Below, one piece after another: positions 55,163 to 64,000 of a stretch of DNA of 64,000 nt. A program made the position numbers and the translations under genes. Below the pieces are notes generated by a model. It searched no databases and was not told the DNA's origin. It worked only from the letters and a program-made list of their open reading frames with translations. Source of the DNA: Pontibacter sp. HSC-14F20 (GTDB taxonomy: Bacteria > Bacteroidota > Bacteroidia > Cytophagales > Hymenobacteraceae); NCBI RefSeq assembly GCF_019599265.1, contig NZ_JAHZTC010000012.1, positions 62,001-126,000 of the forward strand. Reading direction: 5' to 3'. Within the stretch, counting starts at the first letter, position 1. Each line of letters opens with the position of its first letter.

Positions 55163-55184
55163 GCAGACAGGTATAAATCAAACG

Positions 55185-55211
55185 GAACACTCTTCTAACG
55201 GAAGGGTGTTT
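55185..55211 (+). terminator. Weak terminator of the tatA operon
   Basis: AACACTCTTC pairs with GAAGGGTGTT (one G-U pair) around TAACG. The tail TCGTCGTTT is poor in T. Confidence 0.6.
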
Positions 55212-55329
55212 CGTCGTTTATACCCTCCCGATTATCCATTTATTGCAATAAGAGACAGTAGTCCATACCTGAATCTGAGCAGCCTGATAAAAAACAGGGT
55301 ATTCTGCTAGATGCAGGTTATTCAGAATG

Positions 55330-55337
55330 TATCTTTG
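55330..55337 (+). promoter_or_regulatory. Putative -7 box of the maeB operon
   Basis: TATCTTTG, about 120 bases before the maeB ATG; no clear -33. A second TACGACTTTG-like element lies about 10 bases further on but has three spacer bases. Confidence 0.35.
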
Positions 55338-55457
55338 TCGATTACGACTTTGATAAACCATAAAATCTTATCAAATTGGCTTTAAGCTTCTGCCAGGTGC
55401 GGGAGCCGCAAAGTGCGAGGGAACAACTAAACACGAGACAACACAACAACGCATACC

Positions 55458-57731
55458 ATGATCAAAGTAAACAAAGAGGACGCACTTAACTACCACATGC
55501 AGGGGCAACCCGGCAAAATAGAAGTAGTGCCGACCAAAATGCTGAGTACGCAGCATGACCTGGCTCTGGCTTACTCTCCTGGAGTAGCAGAGCCCTGCAA
55601 AGAAATAGCCGCTGACAAAGACAATGTATATAAGTATACTGCCAAGGGAAACCTGGTAGGTGTTATCTCCAACGGCACAGCCGTTCTCGGACTGGGCAAT
55701 ATCGGCCCGGATGCCTCAAAGCCTGTGATGGAAGGGAAAGGCGTGCTTTTTAAGAAGTTCGCAGGTATAGACGTGTTTGATATTGAAATCGACTGCACCG
55801 ATCCGGAAGAATTCATCCGTATTGTAAAGTCGCTGGAACCAACGTTTGGCGGCATCAACCTGGAAGACATCAAAGCGCCGGAGAGCTTTAAGATAGAAAA
55901 CGCCCTGAAGGAGCAGATGAACATTCCGCTCATGCACGACGACCAGCACGGCACAGCCATTATCTCTTCGGCAGCGCTGCTCAACGCACTGGAACTGGCA
56001 GGCAAAAGAATTGAAGATATCCAGATTGTAATAAATGGCGCGGGCGCTGCTGCTATCGCCTGTACCAAACTATATGTGGCCCTGGGTGCCAAGCTGGACA
56101 ACATCGTGATGTTCGACAAGGATGGCATCATCCGTCCCGAACGCAACGACCTGGACATTTACAGAGCACAGTTTGTGACCCTGCGCAAGATAAACACACT
56201 GCCAGAAGCCATGGAAGGCGCTGATGTATTCATCGGACTCTCGGCCGGCAACGTGCTGGCACCAGAGTTGGTAAGGCTGATGGCCCCTAACCCGATCATT
56301 TTTGCACTGGCCAACCCGGACCCGGAGATTCCTTATGAGGTAGCCATGGAAACCCGCGATGATCTGATCATGGCAACCGGCCGCTCAGACCATCCGAACC
56401 AGGTAAACAACGTGCTTGGTTTCCCCTACATATTCAGAGGAGCCCTGGATGTACGCGCCACAGAAATCAACGAAGCGATGAAGCTGGCCGCTGTGCGTGC
56501 CCTGGCTGATCTCGCAAAAGAGCCCGTTCCGGAAATGGTGCACAAAGCCTACGGAGACAACACTATTTCATTTGGCCGTACCTACCTGATACCGAAGCCA
56601 CTTGATCCGCGCCTGATTACAACGGTGTCGCCGGCAGTAGCCAAAGCAGCCATGGAGAGTGGTGTGGCCAAGCACCCGATCACCAATTGGGAAGCCTACG
56701 AACAGGAACTGCAGGAGCGTATCGGTATTGATCAGAAGCTGATGACACGCATTACCAACCAGGCGAAGAAAGATCCGAAGACGGTGGTGTTTGCGGAAGC
56801 AGATCATTATAAGATACTTAAAGCGGCTCAGATCGTAAAAGAACAGCGCATCGCGAACCCGATCCTGCTGGGCAACAAAGCCCGAATTGCCGCTATTATA
56901 GAAGAAACCAACCTCGACCTGCATGACTGCGTGATCATTGACACGTACGAAGAGGATGCCAAGCGGGAAGAATTTGCCCAACTGCTATATAAGAAACGTC
57001 AGCGCAAGGGGCTCACCCTGTTCGACAGCCGTCGCCAGATGCGTGACCGCAACTACTTTGGCGCCATGATGCTCGAAACAGGCGAAGCAGATGCGCTCAT
57101 CTCAGGCCTTACGCGTGACTACTCCAAAACGATCCTGCCTTCGCTGCAGATTATCGGGGTGGAAGAAGGCATTAACAAAGTGGCAGGTATGTACATTATC
57201 CTGAGCAAAAAAGAGCCTTATTTCTTCGCTGATACCACAGTAAACGTAAACCCTACTGCCGACGAACTGGTAGACATTATTGGCCTGACCGCCCGTGCCG
57301 TGCGCTTCTTCGACACGGAGCCGCGCATGGCTGTATTGTCATACTCTAACTTCGGCTCCGTGCAGGGCGATATACCTAACAAAGGTGCTGAGGCAGTGCG
57401 CAAGGCGAAGCAGCGTTACCCGGACCTCATGATTGATGGTGAAATGCAGGCGAACACGGCCATGAACAAGAACCTGCTACGTGAACACTATCCATTTAGC
57501 GAACTGGCTGAAAAAGGAGCAAATACACTTGTTTTCCCGACACTTACTTCGGGTAACATCGCTTACAAACTGCTACAGGAAATAGGTGGTGCTGAGGCAA
57601 TTGGCCCTGTGCTAATGGGTATGCGCAAACCGGTTCATATTCTGCAGTTGGGAAGCTCCATCCGCGAAATCGTTAACATGGTTTCCATTGCTGTCGTAGA
57701 TGCTCAAAACTATAATAATAAACATATATAG
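55458..57731 (+). CDS. maeB: NADP-dependent malic enzyme with phosphotransacetylase-like domain
   Basis: Decarboxylates malate to pyruvate, giving NADPH. 757 residues, the long MaeB form. Malic domain about 1-420: [25 protein letters not shown], the metal site [17 protein letters not shown] and the Rossmann loop [11 protein letters not shown]. The C-terminal PTA-like domain (about 430-757) is regulatory in relatives (acetyl-CoA inhibition) and not an active phosphotransacetylase. Followed without any gap by ruvA. Confidence 0.96.
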   Translation: MIKVNKEDALNYHMQGQPGKIEVVPTKMLSTQHDLALAYSPGVAEPCKEIAADKDNVYKYTAKGNLVGVISNGTAVLGLGNIGPDASKPVMEGKGVLFKKFAGIDVFDIEIDCTDPEEFIRIVKSLEPTFGGINLEDIKAPESFKIENALKEQMNIPLMHDDQHGTAIISSAALLNALELAGKRIEDIQIVINGAGAAAIACTKLYVALGAKLDNIVMFDKDGIIRPERNDLDIYRAQFVTLRKINTLPEAMEGADVFIGLSAGNVLAPELVRLMAPNPIIFALANPDPEIPYEVAMETRDDLIMATGRSDHPNQVNNVLGFPYIFRGALDVRATEINEAMKLAAVRALADLAKEPVPEMVHKAYGDNTISFGRTYLIPKPLDPRLITTVSPAVAKAAMESGVAKHPITNWEAYEQELQERIGIDQKLMTRITNQAKKDPKTVVFAEADHYKILKAAQIVKEQRIANPILLGNKARIAAIIEETNLDLHDCVIIDTYEEDAKREEFAQLLYKKRQRKGLTLFDSRRQMRDRNYFGAMMLETGEADALISGLTRDYSKTILPSLQIIGVEEGINKVAGMYIILSKKEPYFFADTTVNVNPTADELVDIIGLTARAVRFFDTEPRMAVLSYSNFGSVQGDIPNKGAEAVRKAKQRYPDLMIDGEMQANTAMNKNLLREHYPFSELAEKGANTLVFPTLTSGNIAYKLLQEIGGAEAIGPVLMGMRKPVHILQLGSSIREIVNMVSIAVVDAQNYNNKHI

Positions 57732-58325
57732 ATGATTGCGTACATTGATGGTAAGCTGGCTCTAAAAGATCCTACCTATGTCATTGTCGATGTCAATGGC
57801 ATAGGTTATCAGATCAAAATTTCCCTCAACACGTATTCGTCACTGCCTGAGGGGGAGCGCTGCAAGCTGCATACTTACCTGCATATCAAAGAGGATGCCC
57901 ATACCTTGTATGGCTTTACAACAGCCGCTGAGAAGGAGACATTTCTGCTTCTGATCTCAATTTCTGGGGTGGGGCCAAACACGGGCCTGATGATTTTATC
58001 GTCGCTGTCGGTGGATGAAGTGCAGCAGGCTATTGTGCGGGAAGATGTGCGTACCATTCAACATGTGAAGGGAATCGGAGCGAAAACTGCGCAGCGCATC
58101 ATATTGGAATTAAAAGATAAAATAAAGAAAGAAACCATGCTGGCTGGTAGCACAGCAGTTCCCGTTTCCGCACACAATACGTCTCGTGCAGAAGCGTTAT
58201 CAGCTTTAGTTACACTAGGCTTTGCTAAGAACGTGGCAGAGAAAACGCTTGATGCGATCATCAAGCGGGAAGACAGAAGCCTGAGCGTAGAGGAACTAAT
58301 AAAATTTGCCTTAAAGTCTTCTTAA
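57732..58325 (+). CDS. ruvA: Holliday junction branch migration complex subunit RuvA
   Basis: DNA-junction binding subunit that works with RuvB in recombination repair. 197 residues. N-terminal OB domain (MIAYIDGKLALKDPTYVIVDVNGIGYQI), tandem helix-hairpin-helix (GVGPNTGLMIL and VKGIGAKTAQRIILELKDK) and a C-terminal RuvB-binding helix domain (AEALSALVTLGFAKNVAEK). Starts with ATG directly after the maeB stop. Its linkage to sprA on the far side is also seen in Flavobacterium johnsoniae. Confidence 0.97.
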   Translation: MIAYIDGKLALKDPTYVIVDVNGIGYQIKISLNTYSSLPEGERCKLHTYLHIKEDAHTLYGFTTAAEKETFLLLISISGVGPNTGLMILSSLSVDEVQQAIVREDVRTIQHVKGIGAKTAQRIILELKDKIKKETMLAGSTAVPVSAHNTSRAEALSALVTLGFAKNVAEKTLDAIIKREDRSLSVEELIKFALKSS

Positions 58326-58340
58326 TCGGTAGAGCCCAAC

Positions 58341-61300
58341 TTGATCTGGAAAAGTAAAAAAAACAGCCTGCTGTTTGCAACGGTTGCTGCGATCACTATG
58401 CTGGCATGGTGGTCGCATGCCGAAGGAGTGCGTTCGCACAACAGGTATAGCACCCTGATTTTTTCAGATTTTTTCGTTCAGGATACCATTCCGCAGGACT
58501 CTGCCCGCTTACAGCCCTACATTCCGAGCCGTCGCCCGACATTTAAGCCGAGCGATCGCATTGGAAGCCCTTTCGGCACCCGCCCGAGCACTTCTCCCCT
58601 GCTGCTTGGTCAGCCCTCTAACATAGAACTCGAAATACAACTCGACGATAGCCTGCGGCAGTACAACATCAACGAGCGTATGGGTGAGTTGGATTATCGA
58701 CTTCCCTCTACCATGTCGTGGGAAGAATATTCCCGCTACCAGCGCCAACAAGCCATCCGCGACTACTGGCGCAGTAAGTCAGCCGGACTGGATGGCGAAA
58801 GCGTAGTAAGTGGACGCCGCCTGGTACCGAAGATCTACATCAGCCCGGTATTTGACCGAGTGTTCGGAGGCAACTTTGTGGATATTCAGCCGAATGGTAA
58901 CGTCAACCTGAAGTTCGGAGCCCGTTTCAACCGCAACGAAAACCCTTCTATACCTCTCCGGCAGCAACGCACCGGCGACTTTGATTTCGACCAGAACATT
59001 TCGCTCAACCTGGTGGGCAAGATCGGGGAGAAAATGCGCCTCAACTTTAACTGGGACAACAACGCCAACTTCGAGTTCGAAAACAACATGAAGCTGGACT
59101 ATACTGGCTTCGAGGAGGAAATCATTCGTAAGGTAGAGGCTGGTAATGTGAGTCTGCCACTTAACAACTCTTTGATCACGGGCGCACAGAATCTGTTTGG
59201 TTTAAAAACACAATTGCAGTTCGGCCGCCTGGGCGTGACGACGATTGCCGCTAACGTGCGTGGCCGTAACGACGAGGTAGTGATCCAGAACGGAGCACAG
59301 AACAAGCCTTTTGAGATACGAGCCGACAGTTACGACCGCGACCGCCACTTCTTCCTGTCACAGTTCTTCCGCGGTAGGTATGACAAAACGCTGCAGAACC
59401 TGCCGCTGGTAAACTCCGGCATCGTGATTCGCCGTCTGGAGCTATACGTAACCAACAACAACCGCAGCACCGAAAACCTGCGCAACATGGTCGCCTACAT
59501 GGACTTAGGCGAAGCCGATCCATTTAGAAATCAGTTTGAGCGCAACCCGTTAGCCCCGGCCGCTAACAACGCCAACGCACTGTATAGCCTGATCAACACT
59601 AACCCGCAGGCCCGCAACAACGACCAGGTAGATACATACCTAAACAGCTTGGGCCTACAGAAAGCTATTGATTTTGAGCACGTGCGCGCCCGCAGGCTGG
59701 ACCCGCGTGAGTATAAGTTCAACCAGCAGTTGGGCTATATTTCCCTGACCACCGCCCTGCTGCCCGACCAGGTGCTGGGCGTCGCTTTTGAGTATACCTA
59801 CAACGGCCAGACCTACAAAGTGGGCGAGTTGATGGAGGACTACCAGAACCTGCGAGATGACCAGGTGATTCACATGAAGTTGCTGAAGGCGACCAATCCG
59901 GCACTGGAATACCCAACCTGGGACTTGATGATGAAAAACGTCTACAGTCTGGACGCGACACAGGTAAACCGCCAGAATTTCCAGCTGCAGATCGTTTACA
60001 AAGACGACGAGACTGGCGTTGACATCACCAGCTTAAAAGAGCCGAGCCCGATCCAGAACATCCCGCTGATCGAAGTACTCAACCTTGATAATGTCAACAC
60101 GAACAATGACAAACCCCGCGACGGTAACTTCGACTTCCTGGAAGGTATAACCATTGACCCTGAAACAGGGCGCATCATCTTTCCGGTAGTAGAACCTTTT
60201 GGCTCATACCTGGCTAATCAATTCGAAGGGCGGCAGGACCTGATTGAACGCTACGTTTTCCAAGAACTCTACGAACAAACTCAAACAGACGCGCAGCAGA
60301 ACACACTGAAAGCAAAGTTCTTTCTCAAAGGCCGCTTTCAAGCCAGTTCCACCGATGAAATTATGCTGCCGGGCTTCCGAATTGCCGAAGGTTCTGTGGC
60401 GGTATACTCCGGTGGCACGCGCCTCGAAGAAGGCACCGACTACCAGGTATTCTATGACCTTGGTCGCATCAAAATACTGAACCCGAGTTACATTGCTTCG
60501 GCCAGCGACCTGCGCGTGACGTACGAAAAGGCCGAACTGCTTAACATACAACCCCGCACCATGCTGGGCGCCCGATTCGACTACCGCGTAAACAACGACC
60601 TGAACCTGGGCGGTACGGTGCTGCACCTTAACGAGCGGCCGTACATTAACCGCGTGAGCATCGGCGACGAACCTACCAACAATACAATTTACGGGCTGGA
60701 TGTGAATTTTAACCGGGAGTCGCGCTTCCTGACGAAGATGACGGACATGATTCCGTTCATTCAGACAAAAGTACCGTCGAGCGTGACTTTCAGCGGCGAG
60801 TTTGCACACTTGGTGCCCTCCGCGTCCAAGTCGCCGGTGAACGAAGATGGCACCTCATACCTGGATGACTTTGAAGGCGCTGAAACTCCATTTAGTCTGG
60901 GAGGCTTTAACAATACCACTTGGCGACTAGCGGCCACTCCTGCCCCATTAGCGCAGGGAGAAGGCCTGGAATATGCCTACAACCGTGCCCGTGTAGCCTG
61001 GTATACCATCGACCAGATTTTCTACCGCGACAGCGAAGGCCTGCGCCCGAGCAACATCGGCGACGAGGAACTCAAGAACCACTATGTACGACCTGTTCAA
61101 CGGTATGAGGTATTCCCGGGCCGCGATCGTGAGATAGCCAACGCCTACGAGTATACCTTCGATGTGGCCTACTACCCGCAGGAGCGCGGGCAGTACAACT
61201 ACAATCCGAACCTGGATGGACAGGGTAGACTACAGAACGATCCGCGCAAGAACTGGGGCGGTATCAGCCGGGAGATTACTTTCGACACAGACTTTGACAA

Positions 61301-64000
61301 TGCCAACGTAGAGTATGTGGAATTCTGGCTGATGGACCCTTTCCTGACCGGACCAAATGGACGCAAAGACTCGAACGGCAACCCGATAGCGAGCAACGAT
61401 GGTGGTGAACTGGTGATCAACCTGGGTAACGTGTCGGAAGATATCCTAAAAGACAACCGCTACGCATTTGAGAACGGCTTACCGACCTCCGCTACCGATA
61501 ACCAGAATATGCAGACCACAGAATGGGGACGCGTCACCACGCAGCAGTTTCTGACGGATGCTTTTTCGGCTGTACCGGGCGCCCGCGGTTTCCAGGACAT
61601 CGGTCTGGATGGTTTAGGAGACAACGCAGAACGTGAGTTTTTCCAGAACACCTTCCTGGGCCGTATACCTGGCGGAGCACCGCAAACCGTCCTATCTGAC
61701 CCTTCTGCTGACAACTTCCTGCACCACCTCGATGAGGCTTATGACCAGCAGAATGCCGGCATCCTGGAGCGTTACAAACGCTTCAACGGCATGGAAGGCA
61801 ACTCGCCGGAACAGAGCCGCTTTTCTAACTATGCTTTCCCTGACAAAGAAGACCTGAACCGCGACAACGTGATCAGTGACCTGGAGCAGTACTACGAGTA
61901 CAAGATCAAACTGCAGCCAGGCGGTATGAGCGTGGGCGAAAACTACATCGTAGACAAGATCGTGGATACTAAAACCGGTGACAACGTAACCTGGTACCAG
62001 TTCCGGGTCCCGGTGCGCCAGCCAACGGGCAATGTGGGTAACATCAGTGGTTTCAAATCGATCCGCTTCATGCGTATGTATATGACGGAGTTCGCCGACC
62101 CGGTGGTGCTCCGTTTTGTGCAGTTCCAGTTTGTGGCCAACCAGTGGCGTACTTTCCTGCAGCCAATCACCGACGGCAACCCTTGCCTGAACTGTACCGA
62201 CGATGCCCGATCTTTTACCGTGTCTACCGTGAACATAGAAGAGAACAGCGAAACAGGCAACGACGAAACGATCATCCCTTATGTGATGCCTCCAGGTATA
62301 GAGCGTCTGCGCGATTATGCTGCCACTAATAACCGTCGGCAGAACGAGCAGGCAATGCAGTTGTGTGTCGAGGATCTGAAAGATTCTTTCTCTAAGGCAG
62401 TTTACAAGAACCTGTCGATTGACATGCTGATCTACAAGCGCCTCAAACTGTTCCTACATGCCCAAACCCGCGACCCGAACACCCGCGACGATGATGTGCA
62501 GGCTTTTGTCAGAATAGGTACAGACTATACCCAAAACTACTACGAGTACGTGGTGCCGCTTAAACTAACACCACTGGGCACCACCAGCCGCGAAGGCATC
62601 TGGCTTGCCGAAAACGAAGTGGACGTTGCCCTGGAGGATTTTGTAAATGCCAAAGTAGAGCGAAACAAAACTGCCGGAGGCTGGGACAACCGCCGTCCTT
62701 TTGAGGTGATGCTCGAAGGTGGCAAGATGATACGCGTGGTGGGTAACCCGGATTTCAGTGAGGTGCAAAGTGTGATGATTGGTCTGCGTAACCCAACCGT
62801 ACCGGGCGAAGATGCCCGTCCGCAATCGGTTTGCGTGTGGGTGAACGAACTGCGTGTAACAGACTTCCGGAATAACTCCGGCTGGGCTGCCAATGCCCGC
62901 CTCAACACCAAACTGGCCGACTTTGCCAACATCACAGCAACAGGCAGCTATACGACCATTGGTTTTGGATCACTGCAGCAGAAAATTGCGCAACGAGCCC
63001 GAGAAAACACAGCCATATTTGATGTAAGCGCCAACATTGTGGCCGATAAGTTCCTGCCCGAAAAGCTAGGTATAAAAGTGCCGGTATCGGTGCAGTATGG
63101 CACCATGAACAGCGCTCCGCAGTTTGACCCACTCGACAAGGACGTGCCACTGGAGCAGTCGCTGACAAGGTATGAGACAGATGAAACGCAGCGGGAGTAC
63201 AGGCGTGAAGTAAGTACCAGAGAAACCCGGAAAAGCGTGAGTTTGCTGAACGTGCGGAAAGAACGCACCAATCCGGAGGCCAAGGTGCGCCCATATGACG
63301 TCGAAAACCTGTCCTTCTCGTACTCCTATGCCGAGCGCCTATTCACCAACATCGAGACCGACCGCGACTTTACCCGCACCTATACCGGAGCGGTGGCCTA
63401 TACCTATACCAACACGCCGCGCAACTATGAGTTGTTTGCTAAAAGCGAGCGCCTCAAGTCGCCGTACATGCGCCTGATCAAAGATCTGAACTTTACGCCG
63501 CTGCCAAGCCGTTTTGCCTTCCGCGCCGACCTCGACCGCAGGTATAACGAGACTTTCCTGCAGCGCCGCGATCCGGGTTCGGGCCTGATCACCTCCAGAG
63601 GTATAGAACCTACGTTCCAGAAGTACTTCTTCTTCAACCGTATTTATGACCTCAAGTGGGACATCAGCAAGAGCCTGTCGCTGGACTATACTGCCACCAA
63701 CCGTGCTGTAGTAGACGAGCCGGACTACCGCATTAACCGCGATGTGGACTCGCTGCGCTACAAGAACAAAGTAATTTGGGACAACCTGCGCAATTTTGGG
63801 CGTAACACAAACTATAATCAGTTGGTGGCGGCCAACTACAAGGTGCCGTTTGACAAATTCCCACTTACCGACTGGTTGGGCGCCGAAACCCGCTATGCCG
63901 TTACCTACATCTGGACGGCCGGCTCTACGGCCCTGAACGAGGATGCCTCTTTCCGCTTGGGTAACACTGCCGAGAATAGTACCGAGTTTAGCGTAAATGG
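58341..64000 (+). CDS. sprA: Type IX secretion translocon protein SprA, N-terminal part
   Basis: The giant outer membrane barrel (36 strands in the known structure) that forms the T9SS pore, needed for gliding and export of C-terminal-domain proteins. About 1886 codons are visible, open to the right edge; the family is near 2400 residues. The start is a TTG at 58341 giving MIWKSKKNSLLFATVAAIT as signal peptide; the next in-frame ATG is at 58398. Conserved parts: TMSWEEYSRYQ, the barrel strands PVFDRVFGGNFVDIQPNGNV, LNFNWDNNANFEFENNMKL, SYLDDFEGAETPFSL and CVWVNELRVTDF. The frame is in register at the start, near 62,700 and at the edge. It starts 15 bases after ruvA, so it is likely co-transcribed. 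Confidence 0.95.
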   Translation, partial: MIWKSKKNSLLFATVAAITMLAWWSHAEGVRSHNRYSTLIFSDFFVQDTIPQDSARLQPYIPSRRPTFKPSDRIGSPFGTRPSTSPLLLGQPSNIELEIQLDDSLRQYNINERMGELDYRLPSTMSWEEYSRYQRQQAIRDYWRSKSAGLDGESVVSGRRLVPKIYISPVFDRVFGGNFVDIQPNGNVNLKFGARFNRNENPSIPLRQQRTGDFDFDQNISLNLVGKIGEKMRLNFNWDNNANFEFENNMKLDYTGFEEEIIRKVEAGNVSLPLNNSLITGAQNLFGLKTQLQFGRLGVTTIAANVRGRNDEVVIQNGAQNKPFEIRADSYDRDRHFFLSQFFRGRYDKTLQNLPLVNSGIVIRRLELYVTNNNRSTENLRNMVAYMDLGEADPFRNQFERNPLAPAANNANALYSLINTNPQARNNDQVDTYLNSLGLQKAIDFEHVRARRLDPREYKFNQQLGYISLTTALLPDQVLGVAFEYTYNGQTYKVGELMEDYQNLRDDQVIHMKLLKATNPALEYPTWDLMMKNVYSLDATQVNRQNFQLQIVYKDDETGVDITSLKEPSPIQNIPLIEVLNLDNVNTNNDKPRDGNFDFLEGITIDPETGRIIFPVVEPFGSYLANQFEGRQDLIERYVFQELYEQTQTDAQQNTLKAKFFLKGRFQASSTDEIMLPGFRIAEGSVAVYSGGTRLEEGTDYQVFYDLGRIKILNPSYIASASDLRVTYEKAELLNIQPRTMLGARFDYRVNNDLNLGGTVLHLNERPYINRVSIGDEPTNNTIYGLDVNFNRESRFLTKMTDMIPFIQTKVPSSVTFSGEFAHLVPSASKSPVNEDGTSYLDDFEGAETPFSLGGFNNTTWRLAATPAPLAQGEGLEYAYNRARVAWYTIDQIFYRDSEGLRPSNIGDEELKNHYVRPVQRYEVFPGRDREIANAYEYTFDVAYYPQERGQYNYNPNLDGQGRLQNDPRKNWGGISREITFDTDFDNANVEYVEFWLMDPFLTGPNGRKDSNGNPIASNDGGELVINLGNVSEDILKDNRYAFENGLPTSATDNQNMQTTEWGRVTTQQFLTDAFSAVPGARGFQDIGLDGLGDNAEREFFQNTFLGRIPGGAPQTVLSDPSADNFLHHLDEAYDQQNAGILERYKRFNGMEGNSPEQSRFSNYAFPDKEDLNRDNVISDLEQYYEYKIKLQPGGMSVGENYIVDKIVDTKTGDNVTWYQFRVPVRQPTGNVGNISGFKSIRFMRMYMTEFADPVVLRFVQFQFVANQWRTFLQPITDGNPCLNCTDDARSFTVSTVNIEENSETGNDETIIPYVMPPGIERLRDYAATNNRRQNEQAMQLCVEDLKDSFSKAVYKNLSIDMLIYKRLKLFLHAQTRDPNTRDDDVQAFVRIGTDYTQNYYEYVVPLKLTPLGTTSREGIWLAENEVDVALEDFVNAKVERNKTAGGWDNRRPFEVMLEGGKMIRVVGNPDFSEVQSVMIGLRNPTVPGEDARPQSVCVWVNELRVTDFRNNSGWAANARLNTKLADFANITATGSYTTIGFGSLQQKIAQRARENTAIFDVSANIVADKFLPEKLGIKVPVSVQYGTMNSAPQFDPLDKDVPLEQSLTRYETDETQREYRREVSTRETRKSVSLLNVRKERTNPEAKVRPYDVENLSFSYSYAERLFTNIETDRDFTRTYTGAVAYTYTNTPRNYELFAKSERLKSPYMRLIKDLNFTPLPSRFAFRADLDRRYNETFLQRRDPGSGLITSRGIEPTFQKYFFFNRIYDLKWDISKSLSLDYTATNRAVVDEPDYRINRDVDSLRYKNKVIWDNLRNFGRNTNYNQLVAANYKVPFDKFPLTDWLGAETRYAVTYIWTAGSTALNEDASFRLGNTAENSTEFSVN

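Larger units (their letters stand above)
1..64000. repeat. Dispersed AGGTATA/TATACCT oligonucleotide, about 124 copies
   Basis: By hand count the heptamer AGGTATA occurs about 62 times on each strand of the window, and about 68 of these are the octamer CAGGTATA/TATACCTG. With equal base frequencies roughly 8 heptamers and 2 octamers would be expected. Copies lie in coding DNA in every frame (Gly-Ile GGT-ATA, Ile-Pro ATA-CCT, Arg-Tyr AGG-TAT, Val-Tyr-Leu GTA-TAC-CTG) and in gaps and terminator stems. Examples start near 821, 4371, 7249, 10028, 16321, 21398, 25960, 32790, 41470, 45290, 49268, 55765 and 63540. None was found in the insertion sequence (13710-15164) or between about 22,985 and 25,630. 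The count may be off by a few. The function is unknown. Confidence 0.85.

Noticed and set aside
1..64000. CRISPR arrays, tRNA or rRNA genes
   Set aside because: No regularly spaced repeats and no recognisable tRNA arms or rRNA segments on reading; a tRNAscan or Rfam run could still find a divergent RNA.

Overview
The window looks like the chromosome of a Bacteroidota member of the order Cytophagales; Pontibacter or a related Hymenobacteraceae genus is my best guess, by inference only. Grounds: several genes are preceded by the Bacteroidota promoter form (TTTG or TTG, 19-21 nt, TANNTTTG); the type IX secretion translocon gene sprA follows ruvA; DUF3078 and DUF4292 proteins, paired TatA proteins and an OmpA/glycine-zipper lipoprotein pair are present. 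Coding is dense, the housekeeping genes are intact, and I see no rRNA, tRNA, CRISPR array or prophage.

Layout. 0-12 kb: 3' end of nuoN, aspS, a GDPD phosphodiesterase, a GT-C glycosyltransferase convergent with a GtrA protein, a DUF937-like protein, tadA, a superoxide dismutase and a DsbD. 12-20 kb: a CNNM/CorC protein, an IS4-type insertion sequence (13710-15164), a gamma-carbonic anhydrase-like protein, a radical SAM protein between inverted copies of an intergenic repeat, RidA, a TraB-like lipoprotein and a porin-like barrel. 20-25.5 kb: an AbgT transporter and an S66 LD-carboxypeptidase, then an accessory-looking stretch of two small orphans, a GNAT gene and a frameshifted GNAT gene, then an endonuclease III. 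25.6-36 kb: an MBL hydrolase, DUF2238, two OmpA lipoproteins, accD, a class I aldolase, a lipoprotein, a glutaminyl-cyclase-like M28 peptidase, cysS and an EEP-family membrane protein. 36-44 kb: rimP-nusA-infB with a structured leader, a small secreted protein, DUF3078 and a crotonase. 44-51 kb: a run of seven co-directional genes for a Wzx-like flippase, Dut, a sugar-phosphate nucleotidyltransferase, a TPR protein, a DUF4292 lipoprotein and an EnvC-like protein. 51.7-64 kb: tatA-tatA-gatA-lytic transglycosylase, then maeB-ruvA-sprA, with sprA running off the right edge.

How the genes fit together. Many products serve the cell envelope: polysaccharide synthesis and export (flippase, nucleotidyltransferase, GT-C enzyme, GtrA), peptidoglycan turnover (S66 carboxypeptidase, EnvC-like activator, LysM transglycosylase), protein export (TatA pair, SprA), outer membrane anchoring (OmpA pair) and periplasmic thiol chemistry (DsbD). 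The rest is translation (aspS, cysS, tadA, gatA, rimP, nusA, infB) and central metabolism (accD, aldolase, maeB, nuoN).

The most unusual signal is not a gene. The heptamer AGGTATA/TATACCT, usually as CAGGTATA/TATACCTG, is dispersed through genes and intergenic DNA at about 124 sites by my hand count, equally in both orientations. About eight would be expected by chance. It occurs in all reading frames, often pairs inside terminator hairpins, and is absent from the insertion sequence and from the accessory stretch at 23.0-25.6 kb. I know of no description of it.
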